From positions 924,010-988,009 of the forward strand of contig JAAGOF010000251.1 in the NCBI GenBank assembly GCA_010645155.1: DNA of 64,000 nucleotides, read 5' to 3'. This DNA is from Tigriopus japonicus (Eukaryota > Arthropoda > Copepoda > Harpacticoida > Harpacticidae). Below, piece by piece: positions 11,816 through 23,873 of this stretch. A program made the position numbers and the translations under genes. The notes under the pieces are model-generated. The model was not told the origin of the DNA. It was given only the letters and a program-made list of their open reading frames with translations, and made no database searches. Numbering within the stretch: the stretch's first letter is position 1; the number at the start of each line of letters is the position of its first letter.

Positions 11816-12472
11816 GCGCAATCATTTTGCCTCTGTCTTTGTTTTGGCGGATTTTTTATGCATTGTTACAAGCTTTTCGTCAAGTTTAACGATGGAATGA
11901 CCACCGGCATAACTTCGTGAATATTTTAAGTTCAAATATACCTTAGTCAATATATAAACCAAATTTCTCAAATCAGGAATATTGCTGGTGAGGATGGAAA
12001 ATTGAACATGCCTCGATTTTCAGTTTGTTTGGATCCTCCTGCATCATTTGCTCGACTTTCAAAATTGGGTCTTGCTCCGGATTCTTGGAACATCAATCAG
12101 TTGAGGAATGATTTTTTGGACCCATAACTTGGCCAATTTCTTCTGAAAACAAAAGCGATCTCTTTGAAAGACCCATTGTATTCATTCAAAGAAGTGTTTG
12201 AAACTGTGGACTTTTTTGAGAACGCAACAATTAAGAAAAGGTCCAAACTATAAGGTATGCGTTTGGCACAAATGTGTCAATGAACTAGGATTCTTTTCTG
12301 CGGTTTTTGATCAATCAGTTTGCATTGAGGTTTTAAAGTTTGTAGAAGTTTTACTTTCTTTCTTAGGTGACGAAAACAATACACACCGGTAAATGTTTCA
12401 CTTTTATGATAGATGACTTTCCTGCCACATTGGTCTTCACTTTTTTCGTCGAGTTCAAGAATGTATTTGACT
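11816..12472 (+). pseudogene. DEG/ENaC unit 2, truncated pseudogene (exons 1-3)
   Basis: Exon 1 ends at 11916 (LCFGGFFMHCYKLFVKFNDG, then the TC|GTGA donor). The codon aligned with the start of unit 6 is ATT, so the start is lost. Exon 2 (from 11977) keeps MPRFSVCLDPP but has a one-base loss near 12110 and a compensating one-base gain near 12177, with an in-frame TAA between. Exon 3 begins at 12367 (GKCFTFMIDD) and is cut after FKNVFD by the foldback element at 12473. Exons 4 and 5 are absent. Closest relative in the window: unit 6. Confidence 0.85.
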
Positions 12473-13024
12473 GTCATAAAACAAAAGTCCACAAGGATTC
12501 AATGAGCAATCATTTGATGCCCAATTGATGTCTCTCAAAGAACTCAAACTGTGTTGTTTCATTGTGTTAAGTCAGATATCTTCAAACTCCTGATCTACTG
12601 ACTTGCTTTGTGATAGTGATTGTCCATCTTTTGTTGAAAGCAACATTGTTTTTATCATTGGGATAGTTCTAAGACATTCTTCCCTTTGTACAATGATTTG
12701 AATGTTCTTCTCTGTCTTTGTTTTTAGCACCTAATTGGGGTTCTAAAGCCAAAAGAAGACTGTAAAATGTTGAAAAAAAGATACAAAAAAGATTTTTTTT
12801 GCATTCTATGAAGAGAAAAATGTCCTTAAACGACCCCAATGATAAAAACCATGTTGCTTTCAATAAAAGGTGGACAATCACTAACACAAAGCAAGTCAGT
12901 AGATCAGTAGTTGGAAGATATCTGACTTAACACAATGAAACAACACAGTTTGAGTTCTTTGAGAGACATCAATTGGGCATCAAATGATTGCTCATTGAAT
13001 CCTTGTGGACTTTTGTTTTATGAC
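12473..13024. mobile_element. foldback element with about 200-bp inverted arms
   Basis: It starts GTCATAAAAC and ends with the exact reverse complement GTTTTATGAC. The two arms (12473-12685 and 12815-13024) pair over about 200 bp. It lies in exon 3 of unit 2 and ends that pseudogene. A single-arm relative is at 59872-60092. No coding sequence inside. No clear target duplication. Confidence 0.75.
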
Positions 13025-13781
13025 CTATGTCAATAAAACGTCATTAATTCGAATTATATTGGATTTCTTCATTAACTCCAGGTTATCACGCAGGAAAATT
13101 CACACCAACGCAGTAACGCGCCCCCGCTCGATCCCACTCCAAGTAATACCGTCCTCCTTGGATTAAGCAAGCTTGCCACTTTGGCAAGGGAAGATGGATG
13201 ACCCTAGACCCTGGAGGTTTAAGCTAGAAAGGGTTTTAGAAAAATATGTACGGTTCCAAGGTTTCATTTAGAAATGCAAAAAACTCGTGTTCATTCACGG
13301 AAAATACATGGAATTTCGATGTTAGTCTTCAAGGCTTTGGGGTTAACAGAAATTGCAATTCATTACACTTGCACTTAAAGTTTTATTTACTAATCATGTA
13401 ATGACTCAAAGTGATTGTAATTAATTGCTTTTTAAACAATGGGACTGTTCTTTTTCTTCAAATTACAATCACATTTTCCCCCTAATATCTTGTTCTTCAG
13501 GATTAAGCGTTTCACCGATGGATTCAGACAGTTCCAACCTAAAAGCGTAAATTAATGAATCTGTTTTGTTTCTCCAACAATTTGCTGTTTAAAACAAATT
13601 TAGAGAAAAAGTTGGTTCCAAGAAAACATGTATTTTAATGAAATTCAATAGCTTTTTGAAAGTTTTGAAATTACTTCCATTTGAATAAAAAGTAAATCTG
13701 ATCGTATTTAACATGTATTTATCACAAGTCTGACTCGAATCAAGTTGATCACCAGCCAACCAACAATTTGCTTTGCCTTAG
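13025..13781. other. gene-less stretch 5' of channel gene 3
   Basis: I searched both strands for a TM1 exon (CFGGF..QC followed by a TC|GT donor) and found none. The last 60 bases resemble intron 1 of gene 7 (CACAAGTCTGACTCGAA is shared), so this is probably the remnant of gene 3's first intron. Confidence 0.5.
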
Positions 13782-15924
13782 AAACGTTCCAGTGGAGATG
13801 GGACCAATACAATGGCCTCGAATTTCAGTTTGCCTTGCTCCACCCACCACTTCATCTAGACTCTTGAAATTGGGCCTCCCTCTGACGTCGTGGAATAATG
13901 AGCAGCTGAGAATGGATTTTACCGGGGCAATTACTTGGCCTATTACCTCTGAAAACAATCCCGATTTATTTGATCGATCCATGTTTTCATTCGAGGAAGT
14001 ATTTGAGCGTATTTGGTTCTGTGGCAAGACTCTAAACATGGCAATGAACCAAAATTACAAGGTAAGAATCAGTTTTTCACAGATAAAGGGTTCATGGAAT
14101 AAGCTACGTGAAAGTCAAATAATTAAGGGGAGCAAAGTACAACCATTCATGGAAGATATATCAAGAACGATTGATCTCTTTTTTTTGACCACCAAGGCTT
14201 GGTGTCGTTTGAAAACGATTGAAGCACAAACGGTTAAAAAATTAGATGTTTTTTGTGTCGCTAAAACTGGCCAATTGAAACAAGCCAAATCGTTTTGTAA
14301 AAAGTTCGACCCTTAGTGACAAATTGGGAAAAAAATTGTGCTGTTTTTTTCCATTTTAAGAAGAAAAACGTTGATCATCCTTTTGTCCCTTCAATATGAA
14401 CATGTAAATGATTTCCCATTCTTAAGTAAAATCAATTGACTTCGGACTTGATTTTGCACGCAGAGAAAAATCAAATAGATGAGAAAAAGTACGTGACATG
14501 CTAGGTCCCAGAATTGCCTTCCAAGGTGATTATAAGACGGTTGTTGAGGTAGTTTTGAGGTTAAGTAGAAGCATATCTAGGAGCATAAAAGAAGCATGAA
14601 AGAAGCACATCCGACGGATGTAGCGAAACTTGATCGAGCATGGTTACTTCTACTTCGCCTCATATGCTTCTTTCATGCTTCTAGATATGCTTCTACTTTA
14701 CTTTAAAACTACCTCAACAACCGACCTTATATCATTCTATTTTGCAAAAAGCAGTTTCCAATGAATGCCTGTTTTAGACATCTTCATCGTATTCTTTACG
14801 ACTTTGGTCGATGCTTTCATTTACCTTTTTCTTCAATGCTCTTACTCACACATGAGCAGCCAAATTATTTGATTTTTGTAACACCAAATTACAATAATTG
14901 TGCCAAATCTGTTTCCCTTTTTGAACTTCTTCAAGTATTTGAGTGTGATTTGAATACTGTATTTCAATCTTACTCTAAGTATTGAGATATCTGGCCGTCA
15001 GTTCTTAAACATTTTCTGCACTCTTCTTAGGTAATATTTATGAATTGGTTTAGGTTACAAATACGAGAAACAGTGGAAAGTGCTTTACTATAATGCTTGA
15101 GGACTTTGTTTCAAGCTTGAGCTCAAACGTGACAATAAAATTAAAGAATGCATTCAAAAATCGCCATGGACGCTTCAAAATATTTCTACATGATCGTGGA
15201 ATGGAGCTTTTATTAGTGAATCAGGCAAGTTTTTCAACTTTTCAACTTGGTGCTTATGTTCTCACTTTTCAAACATGATCATTTGTTTAGGGATGGGGAA
15301 GTACAAAGAAGTTTGTCCATGAAGTTCAGATTGGAACAAACACCGATTTCAACATCAAGCAGCACATCAAAAAGGTATCTGAAGCAATCGGCTCAAATTG
15401 TCAATCGGAATGGACTTCCCTCGATTACTATCAATGCATTGATCAATTCATGGAAAACATCAGGGAGAAATTCGATTGTTTTACTATTTTTGACATCACT
15501 TTAAGTAAGAGATGTTGTTTTATTATTTTCTCAGATATTTTACAATTTATCTAATTTAGATCATACCAGCTTGGCTAGCAAAAAACCCATGTGTACATCC
15601 TTCAATATCACAAGATCATTGATCAAACAACAACATAACGCCTTTTGGTTCCACGAATTTGCCAAAGCTTGTCCAAAGAATTGCCAACATATCTTCTACA
15701 GTGCAACCACGACCGATACCAAAGAGATTGGGAGCAACAAAACGATTCTTTTCTTTAGTTTTGAGACACTTACAACCACAATTGAGGAAGAAGTCCTTGT
15801 TCACGACAAAATATCAATGATATCTACTGTTGGAGGGAGTTTGGGATTATTTTTAGGATTGTCTGTTCTCGACATAACCTTTTTATTGATTCGTCTTATA
15901 CACACTCATTCCGCAGTCAAATAA
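13782..15924 (+). CDS. DEG/ENaC-family channel, gene 3, exons 2-5 (exon 1 not found)
   Basis: Exons: 13782-14061, 15054-15224, 15291-15504, 15560-15924. The frames are open and the phases match the other genes (343 codons including TAA). WPRISVCLAPP is near the start; exon 3 has GKCFTIM and an HDRGMELLLVNQ end; exon 4 has WTSLDYYQCID; exon 5 has CPKNC and GGSLGLFLGLS, so the filter triplet is GLS where the other copies have GFS. Intron 3 uses a GC donor (CAG|GCAAGT). Intron 2 contains a MITE. Exon 4 is three codons shorter than in the other genes. Without a TM1 exon the gene may be dead, use a distant first exon, or have lost it. Closest relative: gene 7, which shares even the 3' flank. Confidence 0.8.
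14533..14729. mobile_element. 197-bp foldback MITE with TA duplication in gene 3 intron 2
   Basis: The arms begin TAAGACGGTTGTTGAGGTAG and end with the reverse complement. Internal GAAGCAT repeats also pair (AGTAGAAGCATATCTAG with its inverse). TA dinucleotides flank it at 14531-14532 and 14730-14731, as for Tc1/mariner-type non-autonomous elements. Confidence 0.75.
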
Positions 15925-16590
15925 GATCACTTGGCTCGCTTTGACTGCAAGGAAGATTTGAAATATTTTTGTGTTTCACTTGATCCCGAAAATCAGGATT
16001 CATTCCCTAGAGGCAACTTTGCAATGCGTAACACTGATATTAAGAGAACGAATTCAATGTTAAAAAACACCTATGCGTTTATATTTCCACCCAATTTTAA
16101 ATTGTATTTCATCCATATTTATGTATTTCCGCCTTAACCTGCTTATATGCTCGTGCTCCGCTAGTTAATCAATTTTTTGCACGTACAAATTTTCCTCACT
16201 AAAATATAAATTGAAAGTCTATGCCGAGTAGAAACATACTCGTATGTGTTGATATAAGTAAGAATACGTTGGTTGTTCACAACTAAAGTACATCAAACGC
16301 GTAACGACAGATGATAAATATACCTTTATGTACCAAAAATATATCATATGTTTGACTACTTTACAAACACCCCGTCCGGAAACATGTTGCAAATAATCAT
16401 ATCTTCAGAGATTTTGACGCATGTCTGCGGAACAAGCACAAAATATTTTTACCACGTTCCACATTGATCTATTTTTTCAATTGTACCTGTATAGCTCTAT
16501 TCCCTTTGGTCCATCAATAAAAGTCAAAGTCAATATTATTCAAGGGTGTGCCTCTTTCAAGAGACATGAATTAGACACAGTTTTTTGGCC
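15925..16590. other. 3' flank of gene 3 and 5' flank of gene 4
   Basis: 15925-16160 aligns with 56470-56715 downstream of gene 7 (shared GACTCGCTTT, TGATCCC, CACCCAATT and ATGCTCGTGCTC blocks), so the duplication that made genes 3 and 7 included their 3' flanks. An AATAAA occurs at 16516-16521. No gene. Confidence 0.55.
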
Positions 16591-18917
16591 ATGCTCGTTG
16601 AGTGTGCTCGAGCCTTTGTCTTTTGCCTCTGCTTTGGAGGATTTCTTTTGCAATGTTGGGAACTCTTCGGCAAGTTCAATGATGGAACCACCACAAACAT
16701 TAAATCGTAAGTTCGTCAAATTCATATATCAAATGTTGAAAAATTAACTTAATTGAATTCACTGTTCAGAAATATTGCCCCTGAAAATGGGAAGTTGAAT
16801 TTACCTCGTCTCTCGGTTTGTCTGGATCCGCCGACTTCATTATCTCGGCTTTCAAAATTGGGCATTTCCCCGAATTCTTGGAATAGTGATCAGCTGAGAA
16901 CAGATTATACTGGCGAGACCCATTGGCCAATCAATAGCAAAAATAATAGCGATCTGTTTGACAAATCAATGTTTTCATTTGACGATGTTTTTGAAAAGAT
17001 TGATTATTTCAAAGAAATAAAAACTGTCAAGGACAAGCAATTTTACAAGGTAAGATTACCATTCAACTTCAATATTAACCTCCCGGAGTTATTGCCTACT
17101 TGTCTGAAAAAAGAGAACTGTTTCTGTATTAGGTGACAAATACAAAGGATGCTGGGAAATGTTTTACTTTTCTGACGGATTCGACTCCTACAACATTGAC
17201 AACGGAATTTAAAATTAAGTTTCGCAATCCGTTTGACACCCAAGATGGACGTTTCAGAATATTTCTCCATGAGCCCGGCATGGAAATCTTACTAGTAAAT
17301 CAGGTAGATTGAAATGTTGATATAAAGTCAACCACATAATTTATGTTACCCATCTGAAGAATTCACCAAGTCTTTTCTGAATGAATTATTTTAAAGAACA
17401 CCCGTGTTTTTATCACTTGGATCGAACTGCCTGTGCTGAAGCTGGAGTTCTTGATCCTCAAAATGATCAACTTTGCGTCTTGCGGCGTTTTTTATAACGC
17501 CAAGTTGGATTGGGTCATTTTATTCTTAGCTGTTTATTTGTCCGTACCTCAACGCGATAGATGGCGCTTTACCCACAAATGGAAAGGAAAATTGAAATTG
17601 TTTTTCATTTTACGTAAACCGCCATCTACACCGCCTGCACTTGCAAAGAGACAAAACTTGGCTTAATTCAAGAAATTGAGCATAATATGTTGTATTGACT
17701 TGTTCTGGCGCTGAAAAAATGGTTTAGTTGCATCAAATAGGACATTATGTTACAAGTTTGGCCCATTTGCTTGCTGAATTTCGTGCAAGCACAGTGCGAC
17801 CTAGCCGTGCCACTCGCTCCATGAAGAGGCACAACAACGCCCCAATTAATGGACACACTATGGATAACAATTCTTAAACACCGCAATATCGTAGCTCATT
17901 TCTAAAAGGCTCGAAATATGAAGTGAAATTTATTTTAACAAGTAAGTTGTGGTTCTGGCAGCAGTGTCAATACGAGTTAAACACTAATAACCGGCAACTT
18001 TGCCCTTACTTTGCCTTTATCTAGTGAAATATTTTTAAGCTGCCATACATGTCCTTCATAGGGTAAATTTTTAAGGGCTTAGTCGTGCATGCTGAGGTCA
18101 TCCAATAAACATTTAAGAAAAAAAATCAATTTCTCTTTTTGTAGGCCCTAAAATGTCTTGGCTTTTTTATCTGACTTTTTTTAAAACTAAAGGAATGGGC
18201 ATTTCTTCAAAAAAAAATGAACGGCAAAACATAACACGTTCTCTCGTTAATCTTGTTGTTCCTTTTAGTTATGGTTAAACACGAAGAAAATATTGTATGA
18301 AATTCCTCCTGGGACATGGACCGACATCTTGCTCAGCAGGCACATCCACAAAAAGCTTACCAAAACAAATCAAGATGGTCCAAGATGCCGGGCAGATTGG
18401 CATTCTTTGGATTATTCTCAATGCATTGATGCCTGCATGGAGAGGATTAGAGAGCAATTCAATTGTTCTTCGTTGTTCGATATATCACCGAGTACTTTTT
18501 TCGAACAAAACTAGATATTTTAAGAGTTGAACTCGTTTTCATATGATTTCAGATCAATCTGCATTAACGGCCAAAAAAACGGTCTGCACGTCCATTAATG
18601 AGACAAGGGCCATAACCAGTAAACAACAAGATGCCTTTTGGAGTTGGGAACTTCGCGAGGAATGTCCTAAACCTTGCGATGTTATCTATTACACGGCTTC
18701 AACAACGGTTACAAAACAATTTATGGGAAACACTACGTGGATTTACGTGGCTTTTGAAACACTCCACACATCGTTGGAAGAAGAAGTTCCTTTGTACGAT
18801 GAAATATCCATGATTTCTGCAGTTGGAGGAAGTCTGGGTCTTTTCTTGGGATTTTCGTTTCTTGAAATCAGCTACAACTTAATTCGATTGCTACAAAATA
18901 GAGCTGGAGTTAAATAG
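16591..18917 (+). CDS. DEG/ENaC-family (ASC) channel subunit, gene 4, 384 aa, 5 exons
   Basis: Predicted two-pass membrane channel subunit. Exons: 16591-16706, 16770-17049, 17133-17303, 18269-18491, 18553-18917, totalling 1155 nt with no internal stop. TM1 is at about residues 8-30 (CLCFGGFLLQCWELF). LPRLSVCLDPP lies in exon 2; GKCFTFLTD starts exon 3; the Cys-rich loop in exon 4 has RCRADWHSLDYSQCID; CPKPC is at 301-305; GGSLGLFLGFSFLE starts at 355. All introns are GT-AG; intron 3 (965 bp) contains a degraded foldback relic. Start choice: an in-frame TGA at 16567 is 24 bases upstream, although an AG at 16579-16580 would just allow an upstream spliced exon. A polyadenylation signal is at 19148. 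The ligand or stimulus cannot be read from the sequence. Confidence 0.88.
17480..17880. repeat. degraded foldback-type repeat in gene 4 intron 3
   Basis: Shares GCACTTGCAAAGAGACAAAA, the tract around ACAAGTTTGGC, and a CTCGCTCCATGAAGAGGCAC end with the foldback element at 22001-22323. Both inverted halves are recognisable but diverged. Confidence 0.55.
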
Positions 18918-19147
18918 GATAATTTGATATAAATGTTCATAGACCAAACCAAAGACTTATTTTGTTTAGAATATTTTGTGCTATGAACAAGCAAGTTAGC
19001 CAACAAGAAACCCAATTTCACGATCAAGATTTTGTCCACATTTTTGCACCATAACAACCTTTGATGATATTTGTTTGGATTGTGTATGATACAAAAACTT
19101 ACGAAATGAAACGAATATGAAACATTTAACCCTTGTGCAATGCACCA

Positions 19148-19153
19148 AATAAA
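19148..19153 (+). promoter_or_regulatory. candidate polyadenylation signal of gene 4
   Basis: AATAAA followed by GCTCTGTCGC, 230 bases after the stop. Gene 7 has a matching signal followed by TCTCTGTCAG at 56956, which suggests an inherited 3' end. Confidence 0.5.
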
Positions 19154-19171
19154 GCTCTGTCGCTCGCTCTA

Positions 19172-21408
19172 GAGCACTATAATTAAATTACAAGAGTATG
19201 GGCATGATATCAATTGGTCATGGTGAATATCACTGCTTCTGCAGGATTCCAGAAAAAAGGAAAAAAATACTTAAGAAAAAGCGCAATGTTTCGAACAAAA
19301 TACAAGGCAATGTACATGTTTATTTCAGAACCTGTACAAAACTTGCAAGTTCATTTAATTTTGTTGAAAAATGTTAATGAAATGTTGCACTTTTTATGCC
19401 CTTTCCTATCTTTCTTGAATCCATTAGAGACTAATAGTTTTTATCCTCAACATGGTGGTGTTTTTTTTGTTTATGCGAGACATGATTTCTTGTTTTGTAT
19501 TTGGCTTTTATTGTTGAATAGCTGACATAGAGAAAACACCATGATTCTTCATTATGTGACCCAACTTGTTTCTCCTGGTAAGCTGAGTCGTGTTTTCCAT
19601 AGTTCATTAGTTAAATTACCCCTTTACGTCACTTCAAAGCATTCAGGATCATAATTTTTTTATTGCGTTTAACGTATTAAGTTACATGATATTCTTTCGA
19701 TCATGTTGTTATTAGCGTCAAAGAAAATATAATCCATGTATGTTGTACACTCTTATCAATGTTACTTTAACATTGAATCCCTATTTTTACATTTGCCGAC
19801 CTGAACATTTTTACTTATGCTGCCCTGAATTTTATGCCTTATACAAGGACCCTAGAGGAGAGCTGGAGGGTCCTTGCCTAACTAAAATCAGGAATGCCGC
19901 CAATAATGATAAGATTGTCTTTTTGAATAAAAATATATGTTTTCTGTTGGCCTTTTCCATGAATATTTTTTGGGCAATCAGGCTACACAATGACTTGGTG
20001 ACTTAGAAACATACAATTTTGCAACATGAAATAGAATAACGAACAAAGTTTGCTCTTGAGTGCACTATGCGGGTCTGTTGACCTTTTCTTCAATTTTCCC
20101 AGAGCAATCCTGATCAAGTCAAGCCTTCCAGCAGTTGAAGCAGGACTGACAAAGTGTTACTCACTCGACCATATTAAACTTAAAATATTTTGAAGTATAG
20201 TCATGTAGGTAAAAAATTCAGTGGGTTTTCAAGATGTAACAGCAAGACAAAATATCATGCATTACATTTAATAGAAACTGGAAACGTTAGACTTTTGTGA
20301 AAGTATGAAACCAAACTTTGGCCAAATTTTGATGAAACCCAATTTGGCCTTAATGGCAAAACTGATCGGTGGGGTATGGTAATGACTACTGATGGGATTT
20401 CCCAAGCTATCAAGCACTTCAATTTTTCAAGCTGGGCTTGTTTCCATTTCAGCTGCCTCAAGTTAAACCAAGCATTCAAGCCACAGGGCTCAGAGGACCT
20501 ACGGTGAATAGCAGGGTTGCCAAGCTATTTGTTGTCCTTTTTGCCTGATCTAAAAATAGAAGCAGAAACTCCTATGCTGTTGTAGAATTTGTCATTTTTT
20601 TGCATAGATTTTTCAAGATATTTGCCTTCTTAGGGGCTATATGAAGCATGCTTCGTAAAACTTGAGTGCAAACTATTTTACTCCATTTCCGGTGGCCAAC
20701 AAATTGAATTTTAACTGGCAAGCCTGACACCGGGTAAAGGGGCTTGAAACTGCTTTCAAGCTTTCAAGTACAGCTGAAAACTGTTGCTTGGCCCAAACTC
20801 CTCTTCAAGCTGCAGCTTGTTTCCCATCAGTAGTAATGACCCCTATTGTTGTAAAAACCAAAAACTGACCAAATGGACTCACACCTTTAATGTCACATTG
20901 CATTATGACTCAAAAAGTATGATTTCACTGTGAATTAGTGATGTGTTTTGAACCAGGAGTGCTGTCAGTTTTGACTCTGAAGTTTATTACTATTTAAAAG
21001 GGTAGGTTTTATTGAACCTTTTTGAAAAAACCTAAACAGGGGCCAATTTGGCAACACTCAAACTAGGTGGATTTTAACGTTTCATGGATAGTTACAAAAA
21101 TGGATTTTGAGTTGGCAGTGCTGCCGTATTTTATGGCAGATAAGGTCTATTGCCTCTTGAAAAGTTTAACTGTGATCAGCTTTTTGACCCTAAAAACCAA
21201 AATGGCAAAACGGCCAAAAATCCAACTCAAAACACATCAGTACCATGAATTACTTCCATTCAAAGCAAATGTTTGTTATTTCAATTCAATTTCGTGTTTT
21301 GTGGAACGCATTCAATTTGAACATCTCTTTAAAGGATATAGAACTAATTTAATAATCTTTGGTCTAACCAATAAGTGTCATGCGCGTACTCTTGTAATTA
21401 CAGTGCTC
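19172..21408. mobile_element. 2.2-kb TA-flanked TIR element, same TIR family as 28350-32511
   Basis: TA|GAGCACTATAAT... opens it and ...AGTGCTC|TA closes it, with about 40 bp of imperfect terminal inverted repeat including AAGAGTA(C/T)G(C/G)GCATG. TA duplication is typical of Tc1/mariner-type transposons. No transposase frame is visible inside; the longest open frames are short and motif-free. It sits 19 bases after the gene 4 polyadenylation signal. Confidence 0.65.
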
Positions 21409-21410
21409 TA

Positions 21411-22000
21411 GTTTGCACCAATAGGGCAATTGAGCAAGCTCAGTAAACATTAGCTGGGCCTGTTTGTTTACCCCACAGACCATATTATGGCTAGACCTCG
21501 CTTCGTGCGAGAAAAAGGTGGACCACTTTGCTTCATCAGCTGGTACATAACACTACACCCTAAAATGGTGGGAATTTCGAACTTTTCAAAATTTTGTCAG
21601 CGTGGCCAAATCTTGAACAAACTCAACGTACCGTACGTACTTTGTTCTCGACACGAGCGAGCGTCGTTGCTTCTGAACACGCGGTCGCCCTGAGATTTTG
21701 AAGCTAGCGCAGCTGGGCCAAGAGGTGACAATTTTCTCTCGCCGACGGAAAGGGCCAATGCGATATCTAGTCATCATATGATCTGTGGTTTACCCCGAAG
21801 CACCGTCGTGGCCTCTGGTGCCTCATTGCTTTAATAAAATTCTACGATCGTGTCACATTCCTTATCGTTTGTCGCGAAGCAACTGACCGTTCGTAATTTT
21901 TGATCAAGCGCATATTAGAAAACAACAGACGCACAACAAAAGGGTGGCGCAAGACTAAGGGGCACAAAATTGGCAACCTTTTTCTCACTTGCCTTATTCC
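21411..22000. other. gene-less stretch
   Basis: Intergenic sequence between genes 4 and 5. No gene or structured repeat recognised. Confidence 0.4.
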
Positions 22001-22323
22001 ATTGAAGTGTGGCTTTGTTGTGCCTTTTCATGGAGCGAGAGCGTCGACATCTGCCACCGCTAGCTCGCACTGTGCATGCACTTGAAAAGAGACAAAATTC
22101 ACCATTTCTCAAGCAAAGATGCCAAACTTGTAACATAATTTCCTATTTGATGTAGATAAACTATCATTACATTGCTAGAACAAGTTAATGCCACATATCT
22201 TGCACAATTTCTTGAATTATGCCAAGTTTTGTGTCTTTGCAAGTGCATGCACAGTGCGAGTTGGTCGTCACACTTGTCGACGCTCTCGCTCCATGAAAAG
22301 GCACAACAAAGCCGCACTTCAAT
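22001..22323. mobile_element. foldback element (about 55-bp terminal arms)
   Basis: The left arm ATTGAAGTGTGGCTTTGTTG...GAGCGTCGAC pairs with the right arm GTCGACGCTCTCGCTCC...GCACTTCAAT. Inner parts (GTGCATGCACTTG and its inverse; GCCAAACTTGTAAC...) also pair in part. A relative lies in gene 4 intron 3. Confidence 0.75.
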
Positions 22324-23873
22324 TGCCCTATTAGTGACGAATAACATGTCCGTTTGTTCCACTAAATCAGCGCCTCTTGTGTTCAGATTGAGACATAGTT
22401 GCCAGCTAGTGCGTGGGGTTTAATGCCACCCTTTGACAAACTTCAGTTTTTTTTCCTTGATGCATATGTTACTTTGTAGTGGTATTATGTTATCAAAATC
22501 GCATATATTGACAATATGTTGCCACTAGCTGGGAACTTTGTCAATCTGACAACGAGAGGCGCGAATTTGGTGGAACAAGCTGACATGTTTTTCATCATTT
22601 ATTCTCATTTCATGTACTTATGCCAAATCTTGGAAACTGTTCTATTTTTTTCGTCGCTGGTTACGTCCGTGTTCATCAAACTATGGAGACCATTAAATTA
22701 TAAGTGATAGACCTGAGGAGAAATAAAGAACATTTAACTAATGTGCACATTCCATTTTACTTTGTGAGGATTTTAGAACACCTCACCACTGTACGGCTAG
22801 GAAAAAGATGGTAGCCAAGGATGATTTAAAAAGTCCAATTGGATGTTCCCCTTCAAATATTGATGTAAGTATTTTCATCTTGAACATAGATTTTTTTTTA
22901 AGTGGGAATAGCTCTCCCTTGGCCAAATCCCAACTTGTTGGTAAAGGGAAAGGGAAAGCTATTACAACAAAGAATATTCTGAACTTTGTTTTTTCTTGAA
23001 CAAACTTGTCTTTGATCTGATCCAGTCTGTTCATTATTCACTTAATGTAACATTACTTGTGCACAAATACTTGAAAGCCGACAAACCCAGTGGTAGCATT
23101 TTGCATGTAAACGTGGCTGGGGCCAAGTTAATGTTTGAAAATCAAATAGGGTTTTTTATTGGAAAGTAGATGGAAGAGATGGACCTGATTTTTTTTACTG
23201 AAACTGGAACCATCCATAGAAAAAGTCGCCAACCCTGAAGAAGGCTTGTTTTTCCCTCTGAATCCCAAAAAGGACCCCAAAGAGTGTGGACCTTTGCTAA
23301 AAATTCCAAAATTTAGAAGAAGTTGTTCAAAACAATCAAGTTCAAAATATCAAGCATTTGACTGAATAGTACCATTGTTCAAAATACTGTATTGCCCTAA
23401 GGAAATAAAGTATTCACCTTGTATGATCATTTATTGTCTCAAATGTGTAGAAGGTTGCAAGTGTGAATCTTGGCTTTGGCAGGCTTGAAAGCAGAATCAT
23501 CCCCATTATTTTTTTTGGTTCTGAACAAGTACAAGATTTTGTCAAACACGCCCTTTGCTGCAGAAATCACGATCCTTCAATTCTGAAGGATGGATGCAAC
23601 CAATCATAATCCTAAGGGATTGGATTGGACAATCACTACTGAAACTAGTGAGCAAGTGCTTACGTCATCTGAAAATGTCAACAACTTCAAATATTGACTA
23701 TTTTAACGCACCTTGGGGCTTCTATTTCTCTTCCTAAATATAATAACGGTCCTTGAGAGCCACCTTTGTTAATTGTCATCAAACTGTCATTTCTTGTTCC
23801 ACCCAATTCAATATTGTATCAACAAATGTGCTTCCGAGACAGTCATACAAGAGAATAATTTAGCTGTCCAGCC
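22324..23873. other. gene-less stretch with a weak LINE relic
   Basis: About 23195-23330 shows patchy similarity to the LINE linker region at 33555-33710 (GGAACCATCCATAGA, then ATTCCAAA(G)ATT(T)AG(A/G)AAGAAGTTGTTCAAAA), consistent with an old fragment. Otherwise nothing recognised. Confidence 0.4.

Noticed and set aside
13749..14039. 96-codon minus-strand frame
   Set aside because: Antisense shadow of gene 3 exon 2.
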